DNA of 62,522 nt. Source: Bacteroidia bacterium. Lineage in GTDB: Bacteria; Bacteroidota; Bacteroidia; DATLTG01. Positions 52,901-60,665 of the stretch are shown piece after piece (positions within the stretch are counted from its first letter, which is position 1; each line of letters begins with the position of its first letter). The position numbers and the translations under genes were made by a program. The notes below the pieces were generated by a model, which saw nothing but the letters and a program-made list of their open reading frames with translations, was not told where the DNA came from and did not search any database. The stretch lies in assembly GCA_039924845.1 (NCBI GenBank), contig JBDTAC010000010.1, positions 1-62,522 of the forward strand. Direction: 5' to 3'.

Positions 52901-53648
52901 GAGACGAAACTGCTTCCACGCCACCAAAGTAAGTGCTTTGTGGTCCTTTTGTCGTAACGTTAATAACACCACCCGTTACATCTCCGTATTGTGCAGGAAT
53001 ACCTCCCGTAATAACGGAAATTTGCTCAATATCGCTTTGCGGAATGCTGCTGGAACCTCTTACTCTTTGTCCATCAATAAAAATAGCCGTTGTACTTTCT
53101 TCGTCAGCATCTGCATTACCAGTAGCACGCGCTCCTCTAACACTGATATTTGTTCCTTCATCTTGCTGATAAATACCCGGAACCGTGGATGCCACAGATC
53201 CCAAATCTTTGGATGCCATGTGCGTATAATCTTGCGCATCAATGGTTCCTCCAGTTTTCACATCTTTATCAATAATAGGAACTTTATATTCTACTTTCGT
53301 AAACGTTTTTAACTGAACGCCGTTTCCATTGTCCATCGCTGCAGGTACCTCCGATATTCTATCTGCATTTACAAAAATACCAGATATTTGCAATGGGTTG
53401 TATCCAAGCACTTGAATTTTTACATCATATTTCCCAGGAGGGAGTGGTTTAATATCGGCAATACCGTCAAAATCAGTTTGCCCGCTTCCAACTTGCGCGC
53501 CTCCATTTTCAACCACCACAGCAGCAAAAGGAATGCCCTGTTTCGTTGTTTTATCAACAACTTTCACTTTCATCTCGCCGGTTTGAGCCAACACTAATGT
53601 TGTTCCGACAAAAAAAACAGCTAACGTAGCGTAGAGTTTACGTATCAT
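49908..53648 (-). CDS. TonB-dependent receptor with carboxypeptidase-like N-terminus
   Basis: A 1246-residue outer-membrane receptor. A signal peptide (ends VLAQT) is followed by a carboxypeptidase-like domain (GEMKVKVVDKTTKQGIPFAAVVVENG, residues 23-105), a plug (TNISVRGARATGNADADEES, GGIPAQYGDVTGGVINVTTKG near 165-235) and a ~1000-residue barrel ending in an aromatic residue (IGVALDF). The substrate is not identified. It starts the receptor/T9SS protein/PorV-like unit. No SusD partner is present. Confidence 0.94.
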   Translation of the reverse strand: MIRKLYATLAVFFVGTTLVLAQTGEMKVKVVDKTTKQGIPFAAVVVENGGAQVGSGQTDFDGIADIKPLPPGKYDVKIQVLGYNPLQISGIFVNADRISEVPAAMDNGNGVQLKTFTKVEYKVPIIDKDVKTGGTIDAQDYTHMASKDLGSVASTVPGIYQQDEGTNISVRGARATGNADADEESTTAIFIDGQRVRGSSSIPQSDIEQISVITGGIPAQYGDVTGGVINVTTKGPQSTYFGGVEAVSSQLTDSYGYNLFDFSFGGPLIMKKDTTTHTKRSVLGFIISGQAEHDIDPSPSAVGAYQVNSDVLSQLQANPISPAANGAGFVRNAEYVTMNDLTHIKARQNVGSTEFIVNAKLDYAPSKNITLTLGGSEDYNKYNAFVYDYALFNPTHNPLFTNNTWRVFGRLTQRFADTQSKDEKSTSNIRNAYYSIEAGYTNYHSIQEDATQGSNLFDYGYVGQFHQYKSRTYQFQNGTPGHAAGYYQSAFSDSLLTFTPSNINAQGAAYTSDFYKYTGAQNVTTGAQVEQGLGMLNGDRPSNIYSLWYNTGRQYNGYTVIDNNQFRVVTDFSANIKNHAIQVGFEYEQRTDRYFSVNPIGLWTLMRQLANLHLTQLDTAHPIVASSGTYNYYEYNRLYDGSTQTRFDKSLRQELGIAQNSTQWLDIDSYNPSMYSLNMFSASDLLNSGGSYVNYYGYNYDGSAQTGNPTLGDYFNKVDSRGDLSREVAPFRPIYVAGYIQDHFDFKDLKFNVGVRIDRYDANQQVLSDPYLLYPAKTAAEVTNLGAIPANIGSNYVVYVNDVNNPTQIVGFRNGSTWYDSQGNQLQDPTVLALATSTGKIAPYLENPNNQVLTTAAFQSYTPQINVMPRLAFSFPISDVADFFAHYDVLTQRPTAGSAAGAVNRLDPFSYEYLQQLQAGSVINNPNLLPERTTDYELGFRQALNESKNSAITISAFYREIRDLIQVQGVVDAYPTTYNTYGNVDFGTVKGLTIAYDLRRTNNIRLTASYTLQFADGTGSNASEQINLVSAGLPNLRTIIPLDYDQRNQFVTNIDYRFPSGSDYNGPTLTTHKGKDGQKTLQLLANMGANLVFRLGSGTPYTRQFNITQGDVNTQNVAIGVAQQSVIEGNPNGSNLPWQFRADLKVDKDIPLTFGKKKEGEDSRKKADLDIYVQVLNLFNTQNVLAVYRATGNPGDDGFLSSAQGQQLIATQTSPQSFTDLYGVKVNDPSNYSLPRRIRIGVALDF

Positions 53649-54002
53649 ATTAAATAGGTTTAATGTTTAGTTTTCCTCGTGCAAAAAATAGAGGTCGTAA
53701 ATATAGAAATAATAAAACTTAATTTCCAAATATTTTTTTTTATGTGCTTGGAAATAATACCGTTAAATTATTTCCGTCCTCTGCAGCCAGCAATAAAAGC
53801 AAGGCTTTGCGCGAAACGAAAAAACATTTCAATAAATTTCAAATTTTATGATTGTTCACTTCAGAACAAAAAGGGGGGAATTTTTTTAATGATAAGTCAA
53901 CGAACTAAAAAACAAATCTGCTGCTTATATGGACAAAGATATACAAAAAGTTTCATCCTATCCAAATTTATTTTTGGAAATTATTTTTTTACGTTCGAAA
54001 AA
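53649..54002. other. Gap of 354 bases
   Basis: It should hold the receptor promoter, but no clear TAnnTTTG was found on the minus strand. A palindrome copy lies at 53994-54013. A plus-strand open frame (53679-54281) runs through it but looks non-coding. Confidence 0.5.
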
Positions 54003-54332
54003 TTATTTTTTCGTGGCTCTTTTTTCGAACCAACGTTTTACAAAAAACTCTCGTTTGTTTTGATTGACACGCGCGGCATGGCGACGATCTTTCCGCATCC
54101 GTTTTTGCACTTTTTTTGTTTGCGTTTCCTTTTGATAATCACGAATTTTTTTCTTTTCTGCTCTATCTTGCAAGCGTTTTTGTTTCCAAGCTTTTTTATC
54201 TGCTTGTCTTTGTGCGCGCGAGGTAGGTGGACTTTTCTGCGCAGCATTTTCTTGCGAAAACGCCATCACCGGCAAGGCTAAAAAAGCCATCAGAAAAATA
54301 ATTTTTCGAACTATTTTTAGTTTTTCATTCAC
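54003..54332 (-). CDS. Small secreted highly basic protein
   Basis: A 109-residue protein with a signal peptide (ends VMAFSQ) and a mature part of ~80 residues very rich in Lys, Arg and Gln with coiled-coil-like spacing (QRQADKKAWKQKRLQDRAEKK). Similar basic secreted proteins are common but uncharacterised in Bacteroidota. The start is GTG 54332. A -7 element TATCTTTG (54337-54344) sits 4 bases before it, giving a possible leaderless message. The last codons TKK-stop are part of a palindrome copy. Confidence 0.7.
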   Translation of the reverse strand: MNEKLKIVRKIIFLMAFLALPVMAFSQENAAQKSPPTSRAQRQADKKAWKQKRLQDRAEKKKIRDYQKETQTKKVQKRMRKDRRHAARVNQNKREFFVKRWFEKRATKK

Positions 54333-54336
54333 GATG

Positions 54337-54344
54337 CAAAGATA
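54337..54344 (-). promoter_or_regulatory. -7 element of the basic secreted protein gene
   Basis: TATCTTTG on the minus strand, ending 4 bases before the GTG start. This places the transcription start at the start codon. Confidence 0.45.
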
Positions 54345-54352
54345 ACGTTTAA

Positions 54353-54404
54353 AAAAATAATTTTTCGAGCATCAAAAAACACATTCGAAAAAATAATTTT
54401 TCAA
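54353..54404. repeat. Two dispersed palindrome copies
   Basis: Copies at about 54353-54370 and 54384-54404 (TTCGAAAAAATAATTTTTCA) lie between the basic-protein and SET genes; the second is 22 bases after the SET stop. Confidence 0.75.
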
Positions 54405-54425
54405 ACCGATTTTTTGGTGGTGAAA

Positions 54426-55037
54426 TTATTTGCTGTGTTTTTCTACTCCGTTTCCGTAGTAATGGCACGTTAAAATAGAATCCATTTTTGTTTCGCCTTT
54501 CGCGATGGAATGCGCTTTTTGAAGCGTTTCTTTGTCCAATAAGTTAGCCAAAGGTTGCTCCACATTTAAAAAATTTTGGAAGGCAGAAATTAATTTTTCA
54601 TCCCAAATTTTATGATTATTTAAAATATCATCGGGCATTACACGCGTGCGCGTGCAGCCTTTTTCAGGAACGCAATCAAAGGGTTCCGACACATTCAAAT
54701 AACCGTAATCGTCCGTCAATTGTTCTCCTGGTAAAATATCGCGCACCGCAATTTCAAATTCGTACGCCGTGCTAATGCAGCTGGAATTGAAGCTATGATT
54801 GACAAATCTGGAATTATCCCAACACAAAATAAAATGTCCTTTATTGTTTCGATAACTATAAACGTCCAAAATAGTGTGATAAGGTTCCTCCATTTCCTCC
54901 ATTTCTTTTGGAGAGAAAATACGATCAAACTTATCTAAAGCCCACGTAATTGTGCCTTTTGGAATGAGTTGAGTGGCTACCACTCCGTAACCAATTTCAT
55001 CACTAATAAAACGAACTTCTGTATGAGGGTGTATCAT
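54426..55037 (-). CDS. SET-domain protein (putative lysine methyltransferase)
   Basis: A 203-residue protein of the SET fold. GYGVVATQLIPKGTITWA near 16-33, RFVNHSFNSSCISTA near 79 (the NHxxxxC motif) and PGEQLTDDYGYL near 104 (the GE-L-DY motif) are the diagnostic S-adenosylmethionine and active-site motifs. A C-terminal Cys (KGCTRT) follows as in post-SET regions. Such proteins methylate lysines in eukaryotes; bacterial targets are mostly unknown. It is transcribed on its own. Confidence 0.85.
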   Translation of the reverse strand: MIHPHTEVRFISDEIGYGVVATQLIPKGTITWALDKFDRIFSPKEMEEMEEPYHTILDVYSYRNNKGHFILCWDNSRFVNHSFNSSCISTAYEFEIAVRDILPGEQLTDDYGYLNVSEPFDCVPEKGCTRTRVMPDDILNNHKIWDEKLISAFQNFLNVEQPLANLLDKETLQKAHSIAKGETKMDSILTCHYYGNGVEKHSK

Positions 55038-55129
55038 GCAATTTTTTTGAAAAAACGAAGTAAATGTATTTTAAATGTGAATAAAAAACACAATTGTTTG
55101 TTTATTTTATTTAATTGAAAATCAATATA

Positions 55130-55210
55130 TTGAAAAATTATTTTTCCGAAGCCTTATTTTTGCCTGAAATAAAAAGGTAGAAAAGTCATCTCAAAAAAAT
55201 AATTTTTCGA
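55130..55210. repeat. Two dispersed palindrome copies in a divergent gap
   Basis: Copies at 55130-55150 and 55191-55210 lie between the divergent SET and lipoprotein genes, upstream of both. Terminator roles are unlikely here. The rest of 55038-55320 holds only the promoter below. Confidence 0.75.
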
Positions 55211-55263
55211 AGCATTAAATATGCACTTATTTTTATTTTTCATCTTTTATAATAAAAAAATAC

Positions 55264-55271
55264 TATTTTTG
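55264..55271 (+). promoter_or_regulatory. -7 element of the 300-residue lipoprotein gene
   Basis: TATTTTTG lies 50 bases before the ATG at 55321. Confidence 0.45.
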
Positions 55272-55320
55272 AAAACTCAATTTTGAAAATATCAAGAAAC
55301 AATAAAACGCTTTTACGATA

Positions 55321-56223
55321 ATGAAAATACGACTATTACAAATCAAAAGCATTTCGCTGATTTTAGCCGCCTTCTCTTTGCTCTCTTTCGGATGCAAAAG
55401 CAGCGGAGATAAGTCTTCAGATGCTTCTACGGCACCGAAAATAGACAGCAACAAAACAACAGTTGTAAATGTAAACGGACATTTATTCAGCATTCCTTCG
55501 CCCATTCAAACTGCTTTTTTAATCCAAAAAAGTGGGGCAACGTACGACAAAACGATTTTAAATCCAGCTCAAAAAACGGCCAATTACACTTCTAATTTTC
55601 AGAAAGCCATTAATTTAGGCATTTACGGAGCAGATTTGGGTTATGTAACAATGTATGATCAACCGCAAGATGCCATTGCCTATTTGCATTCCGTAAAAGG
55701 ATTGGCAGATGCTTTGGGCGTTTCTTCCGCATTCAGCAAAGAAACCTTGGAACGCTTTGAAAAAAATATTGGGAATAAAGATTCTTTATTAATGTTGGTT
55801 TCCGTGGCGTATCGCGAAAGTGATGCCTATTTGAAAAACAATCAACGCAACAATGTAAGCGGATTGATTTTAGCTGGCGGTTGGATTGAAAGTTTAAATT
55901 TTGCGACGATTGTTTCAAAAACAAAAAACACAACAGAAATTCAAAATCGTATTGCCGATCAAAAAACATCTTTGCAAAGTTTAATCGCAATGTTAACACC
56001 TTATGCAGACGATGCTGATTATAAAAAATTAGTAGATAATTTAAACGATTTATCAAAGTTATTTGAAACGGTTCAAATCAATTACGAATATATAAAACCA
56101 ACTGTTGACGTGCCGAATAAAACAACCACCATCAACAGTAAATCGGATGTTAAAATTACAAGCGAACAAATACAGGCAATTACTCAAAAAATTCAATCCA
56201 TCAGAACACAAATTGTAGGCTAA
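55321..56223 (+). CDS. Lipoprotein of unknown function
   Basis: A 300-residue protein. The signal peptide ends in a lipobox (LSFGC). After a Ser/Asp/Lys-rich linker it is mainly helical (FQKAINLGIYGADLGYVTMYDQPQDAIAYLHS, VKGLADALGVSSAF). No family could be named, though similar lipoproteins are common in Bacteroidota. It is followed by a secreted-protein gene after one base, so they are co-transcribed up to the terminator at 56678. Confidence 0.75.
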   Translation: MKIRLLQIKSISLILAAFSLLSFGCKSSGDKSSDASTAPKIDSNKTTVVNVNGHLFSIPSPIQTAFLIQKSGATYDKTILNPAQKTANYTSNFQKAINLGIYGADLGYVTMYDQPQDAIAYLHSVKGLADALGVSSAFSKETLERFEKNIGNKDSLLMLVSVAYRESDAYLKNNQRNNVSGLILAGGWIESLNFATIVSKTKNTTEIQNRIADQKTSLQSLIAMLTPYADDADYKKLVDNLNDLSKLFETVQINYEYIKPTVDVPNKTTTINSKSDVKITSEQIQAITQKIQSIRTQIVG

Positions 56224-56224
56224 A

Positions 56225-56653
56225 ATGAAAAAGGGAATACTTAAATTTTTATTAGTGGCGTGTGGCTTCGTATATGCGAGCACAGCGTCAGCACAGTGCG
56301 ATACGATTGCAAACGTTTGCGCAAAACATTTGGAAACGGGTTTTATATCTGACGGACAACAATACCGTGCACTTTTATTGAACTCAGATGAAACAGCAGA
56401 ATTTCATGCTACTTTTTACGGGGGATCTACATACAGAATTGCTGCTTGCAGTGGATTGACAGACGGAAATTTAATTTTCTCAGTATATGATAGTCAACGT
56501 AATTTATTGTTTACCAATAAAGATTATAGCAACGCAGCGTATTGGGATTTTAAAGTTACGTCCACATTGGATTGTACCATTGAAGCACATTTAGATCCCT
56601 CAACCAATCAAGGTTCCGGATGTGCCGTGATTTTAATCGGCTTTAAACAATAA
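56225..56653 (+). CDS. Small secreted beta-rich protein
   Basis: A 142-residue protein with a signal peptide (ends ASAQ). The mature part has five Cys (QCDTIANVCAKH, AACSGL, DCTIEAH, SGCAVI) and beta-type sequence (TAEFHATFYGGSTYRI, NLIFSVYDSQRNLLF), resembling pre-peptidase C-terminal-like folds. The function is unknown; it pairs with the upstream lipoprotein. Confidence 0.7.
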   Translation: MKKGILKFLLVACGFVYASTASAQCDTIANVCAKHLETGFISDGQQYRALLLNSDETAEFHATFYGGSTYRIAACSGLTDGNLIFSVYDSQRNLLFTNKDYSNAAYWDFKVTSTLDCTIEAHLDPSTNQGSGCAVILIGFKQ

Positions 56654-56677
56654 GAACTTATTTTATTTCTGTAAAAG

Positions 56678-56711
56678 GACATGATACACTTTCGTATGAT
56701 GTCTTTTTTTT
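56678..56711 (+). terminator. Intrinsic terminator of the lipoprotein operon
   Basis: GACATGATAC pairs with GTATGATGTC (one G-G mismatch), loop of 6, followed by eight T. A clear rho-independent terminator. Confidence 0.85.
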
Positions 56712-56750
56712 ATATTTTTAGCTTCTCATCACAAATACAAAATGTAATTT

Positions 56751-59700
56751 ATGAGTGAACGAATTCTGAAAGCCTTAATGCAATTGTTCGCAATTATTGC
56801 GCGCGTGGATGGCATTACCAATAATGGGCGCGAGATTGTTCAGTCGTTTTTAAAACAACAACTCAATCAAGAATTGGTAGATCAATACTTGGTTATTTTT
56901 GATGGCTTTTTAGAAGTGCTTCATCAATCATCGAAAAAAAAAGACGGCAGCGAAAAACGTACTTCACTTAATTCCGTTAAAGTTTTACGAATTTGTACTC
57001 AGATAAATGCAGAATTAACGCAGAAACAAAAAATTGTTGTCCTCATCCGTTTGCTCGAATTTGTTAATTCGAATCAGGAAATCAGTCCGCAGGAATTAGA
57101 ATTTGTTTCTACCGTTTCGGAAACATTTAACATCGAAGAAGGTGAATTTAAACGCTGCATGAATTTTGTGAAAATGGGATTGGAAACAGTTCCTGATTCT
57201 GACAAAATTTTAATTATTGATCACACTAAAAATCCGTCTTTTCATCTTACAAAACATATTTTTTCGGAAACACTTTCTGGACAACTCAGAGTACTGAATA
57301 TTCCGAGTGTTAACATGTACGCGATTCGTTATTTCGGTGCAAGCGAATTGCACTTGAACGGACAATTAATGGTCGGCGATCGTATTTATATTCTCACGCA
57401 AGGCTCGTCGATACGCAGTTCCAAAGTACAACCAATTTATTACAGCGATATTATCAGTTCTTTTTTAAGCGATAAATCTAAATCCAAAATAACATTTATT
57501 GCCAAAAATATTGACTATAAATTTAAAGGTGGAAAAACAGGATTGCACAATATTAATATTGCAGAAGATTCCGGAAAATTAATTGGGATTATGGGTGGCA
57601 GCGGTGCTGGGAAATCTACCTTGTTAAATGTTTTAAACGGAAATGAAAAGCCTTCGAAAGGAGAAATTTTAATCAATGGAATAAATATTCATTCAAAAAT
57701 CTCCAATATCGAAGGTGTTATCGGACATGTTTCGCAAGATGATTTATTGATTGAAGAATTAACAGTTTTTCAAAATCTTTTTTACAATGCAAAACTTTGT
57801 TTCGGTAATTTAAATGATGCTGAAATTACAAAAATAGTACTCAATTTGCTTACCAACATTGGCTTGTACGAAACCAAAGATTTAAAAGTTGGAAGTCCGT
57901 TGGATAAAAAAATAAGTGGCGGACAACGTAAGCGACTCAATATTGCGCTGGAATTAATTCGCGAACCTTCGGTTCTTTTTGTAGATGAACCCACTTCTGG
58001 ATTGTCTTCCAGAGATTCTGAAAACATTATGGATTTGCTGAAAGAATTGGCGTTGAAAGGAAAATTAATTTTTGTGGTGATTCATCAGCCTTCTTCCGAA
58101 ATTTTTAAAATGTTTGATAAGTTAATGATTTTAGATGTGGGCGGACATCCGATTTATTATGGAAATCCAGTGGATGCGGTGATTTATTTTAAAACGATTG
58201 TGAATCACGTTAACTGTAATGAGAGCGAATGCGTGGTGTGCGGAAATGTCAATCCAGAACAAATTTTTAATATCATCGAAGCGAAAGTATTGGACGAATA
58301 TGGCAATTTAACATACAACCGAAAAATTTCTCCGCTCGAATGGAATGCGAAATACAAGAAAGAAATAGAACATAAAATTTCGGATGCCGATATGGAGCAC
58401 ACCGAAATTCCGAAAGGAATTTTTAAAATTCCGAACAAACTAAAACAGCTCAAAGTTTTTGTGGTACGCGATGTGCTTTCTAAATTAACAAATACGCAAT
58501 ACCTCGTAATTAATTTATTAGAATCTCCTTTGCTTGCCTTTATTCTCGCGTATTTAGTAAAATATTACAATACAGATGTGTCGAATAAAGCAGGTTATAT
58601 TTTCCGTGAAAACGAAAACATTCCGGCGTATTTATTTATGGCAGTAGTGGTAGCATTATTTATCGGTTTAACCGTAAGTGCGGAAGAAATTATTCGCGAT
58701 CGAAAAATCCAAAAAAGAGAATCGTTTTTGAATTTGAGTAAAGGCAGTTATTTGATTTCAAAAATTAGCATCATGTTTGTTTTGTCTGCGATACAAACAC
58801 TTTTATTTGTACTTGTTGGCAATACGATGTTGCACGTACATGGCATGCTGCTTGATTATTGGCTCGTACTTTTCAGTGCATCTTGTTTCGCGAATATGCT
58901 CGGGTTGAATATTTCGGCAAGTTTTAATTCGGCAGTAACCATTTATATTTTAATTCCGTTTTTAATTATTCCACAATTATTATTGAGCGGCGTGATTGTG
59001 AAATTTGATAAATTAAATCCAATTATTACGTCGCAAAATTCAGTTCCATTTGCCGGACAAATAATGACTTCTCGCTGGGCTTTTGAAGCGTTGGCGGTAG
59101 ATCAATTTAAAAACAACGACTACGAAAAACCCTTGTACAAGTACGATAAACTTATGAGTATTGCGAGTTTCAAAAAAGATTTTTTGATAAGCAATTTGAA
59201 TGGAAAATTAGATGTGTGTCAAAGTAATTTGAAAGACCCAGCAAGTGCAACTGTTGTGAAACAAAATTTAGCGGTATTGAAAAATGAAATTGCGAAAGAA
59301 ATGAATTACACAGTGGACATTAAATTTAATTATTTAGACAGTTTGAATTCTGCTTCGTTTACGCCACACATCGCTGAATTAACGCGTAATTATCTAAAAC
59401 AATTGTCGGATTATTACATCAAATTGTGGAATAGCGCAAGCGATCAACGCGATAATTTAATTACGAAATGGAACAGTACGCCGCAAGGAAAACAAGATTT
59501 TTTGAATTTAAAAAATGAAAATGAAAACGATAATCTTTCTGATTTAGTAACCAATAAAAACGATTTAAATAAAATTTTAGAAGAAAAAGGAATGCTGATA
59601 CAGCAAGCCGATCCCGTGTTTTTAGATCCTATTTATTCCAATTTTGGGAACGCACAATTCTTTGCACCCAGAAAAAAAATTCTTGGAAACTATTACGATA

Positions 59701-59840
59701 CCTATTGGGTAAATGTTTTGGTTATTTGGTTGATGTCGTTGTTGCTTACCGTTACTTTGTATTTTGATGTACTCCGAAAAATAATTGACGGAATAGGACT
59801 TCTTTCCGAAAAATTTTCACGCAAAAAATCAGCATTCTGA
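56751..59840 (+). CDS. ABCG-type half transporter with N-terminal helical domain
   Basis: A 1029-residue fused transporter. Residues ~1-130 are helical, TerB-like in pattern; ~150-240 a small beta domain (GASELHLNGQLMVGDRIYI). The ATPase spans ~245-480: GGSGAGKSTLLNVLNG, KISGGQRKRLNIALEL, VLFVDEPTSGLSSRD. A cysteine cluster follows (VNCNESECVVCGN). Helices lie at ~590-770, then a ~200-residue helical extracytoplasmic region and one last helix near 985. This is the ATPase-before-membrane order of eukaryotic ABCG proteins. The substrate is unknown. Confidence 0.88.
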   Translation: MSERILKALMQLFAIIARVDGITNNGREIVQSFLKQQLNQELVDQYLVIFDGFLEVLHQSSKKKDGSEKRTSLNSVKVLRICTQINAELTQKQKIVVLIRLLEFVNSNQEISPQELEFVSTVSETFNIEEGEFKRCMNFVKMGLETVPDSDKILIIDHTKNPSFHLTKHIFSETLSGQLRVLNIPSVNMYAIRYFGASELHLNGQLMVGDRIYILTQGSSIRSSKVQPIYYSDIISSFLSDKSKSKITFIAKNIDYKFKGGKTGLHNINIAEDSGKLIGIMGGSGAGKSTLLNVLNGNEKPSKGEILINGINIHSKISNIEGVIGHVSQDDLLIEELTVFQNLFYNAKLCFGNLNDAEITKIVLNLLTNIGLYETKDLKVGSPLDKKISGGQRKRLNIALELIREPSVLFVDEPTSGLSSRDSENIMDLLKELALKGKLIFVVIHQPSSEIFKMFDKLMILDVGGHPIYYGNPVDAVIYFKTIVNHVNCNESECVVCGNVNPEQIFNIIEAKVLDEYGNLTYNRKISPLEWNAKYKKEIEHKISDADMEHTEIPKGIFKIPNKLKQLKVFVVRDVLSKLTNTQYLVINLLESPLLAFILAYLVKYYNTDVSNKAGYIFRENENIPAYLFMAVVVALFIGLTVSAEEIIRDRKIQKRESFLNLSKGSYLISKISIMFVLSAIQTLLFVLVGNTMLHVHGMLLDYWLVLFSASCFANMLGLNISASFNSAVTIYILIPFLIIPQLLLSGVIVKFDKLNPIITSQNSVPFAGQIMTSRWAFEALAVDQFKNNDYEKPLYKYDKLMSIASFKKDFLISNLNGKLDVCQSNLKDPASATVVKQNLAVLKNEIAKEMNYTVDIKFNYLDSLNSASFTPHIAELTRNYLKQLSDYYIKLWNSASDQRDNLITKWNSTPQGKQDFLNLKNENENDNLSDLVTNKNDLNKILEEKGMLIQQADPVFLDPIYSNFGNAQFFAPRKKILGNYYDTYWVNVLVIWLMSLLLTVTLYFDVLRKIIDGIGLLSEKFSRKKSAF

Positions 59841-59882
59841 AAAACATTTTTTTGATTTCCTAAAATAGCGGATACTGAGACG

Positions 59883-60539
59883 ATGAAAAATAATTCAAAA
59901 AAAACGATTCGAAAAATTATTTTTTTGACGCTACTTTTTACAAGCACGTTCACACCACTTTTTGCACAAGTTTTCCAGCACAAAAAATACGATCTTGTCG
60001 CAAAAAAAGATTCTGTTAATCTAAAAGAAACAATTGTCATCAACAATAAAATATTTAAAATTTATAACAACTGGCTTTCTGGCGGCGGCGGACAGGCATA
60101 CAACTCCGCGCTAACAAAATCACAATTTGTTTGGGGAGCAGATTATAATTTCCATATCCAAGCGCATTATTATCAATTGGGATTTCTCCTTGCTGGAGAT
60201 GCTTTCGGGAATTATAACAACACGCAATTACACATTTGTTATGGTGGTAGAAAAGAAAATGAAGTATTCAATTTGGCGTATTTTATCGGACCTTCTTACG
60301 CCATCATTTATCCTAAGGACAGCACGGGTTATAGCGTTAATTCCGTTTCTGCATTCGGGGTATTCGGAGAAGTACAAATGGTTCGGAAAATTTCGTACGA
60401 CACTGGTATTGGTGCGGATATTTTTGTGAATGTTAACAGCTACCAAACCATCGCAGGATTGCGAATTATCCTTTATTTTTCAGGCGCGTATCAAGGGCTG
60501 AAAAATAAATATGCCGATAAAGCTCCTACTATTTATTAA
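59883..60539 (+). CDS. Secreted protein of unknown function, possibly outer membrane
   Basis: A 218-residue protein with a signal peptide (ends PLFAQ). The mature part is beta-rich with aromatic strands (HIQAHYYQLGFLLAGDAFG, AGLRIILYFSGAY), compatible with a small outer-membrane barrel. No family was recognised. It starts 42 bases after the transporter, so it could share the message. A palindrome copy at 59907-59929 encodes RKIIFL in the signal peptide. Confidence 0.7.
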   Translation: MKNNSKKTIRKIIFLTLLFTSTFTPLFAQVFQHKKYDLVAKKDSVNLKETIVINNKIFKIYNNWLSGGGGQAYNSALTKSQFVWGADYNFHIQAHYYQLGFLLAGDAFGNYNNTQLHICYGGRKENEVFNLAYFIGPSYAIIYPKDSTGYSVNSVSAFGVFGEVQMVRKISYDTGIGADIFVNVNSYQTIAGLRIILYFSGAYQGLKNKYADKAPTIY

Positions 60540-60558
60540 AAAAAATTCTTTTTTTCCT

Positions 60559-60578
60559 TTCGAAAAATAATTTTTCAG
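60559..60578. repeat. Dispersed palindrome copy downstream of the secreted-protein gene
   Basis: TTCGAAAAATAATTTTTCAG lies 19 bases after the stop codon and could terminate the message. Confidence 0.7.
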
Positions 60579-60665
60579 CCGCTATTTTTTATTTCGATTG
60601 AGATGCCTAAAAATTAGACGATGTTAAAATAAATGCTAACTTGCATTAAATTTATTACCTCGTCC

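Noticed and set aside
53679-54281. Plus-strand open frame of 200 codons
   Set aside because: It overlaps the convincing minus-strand basic secreted protein, has a composition dominated by Phe, Ile and Lys as expected of antisense AT-rich DNA, and has no recognisable domain.
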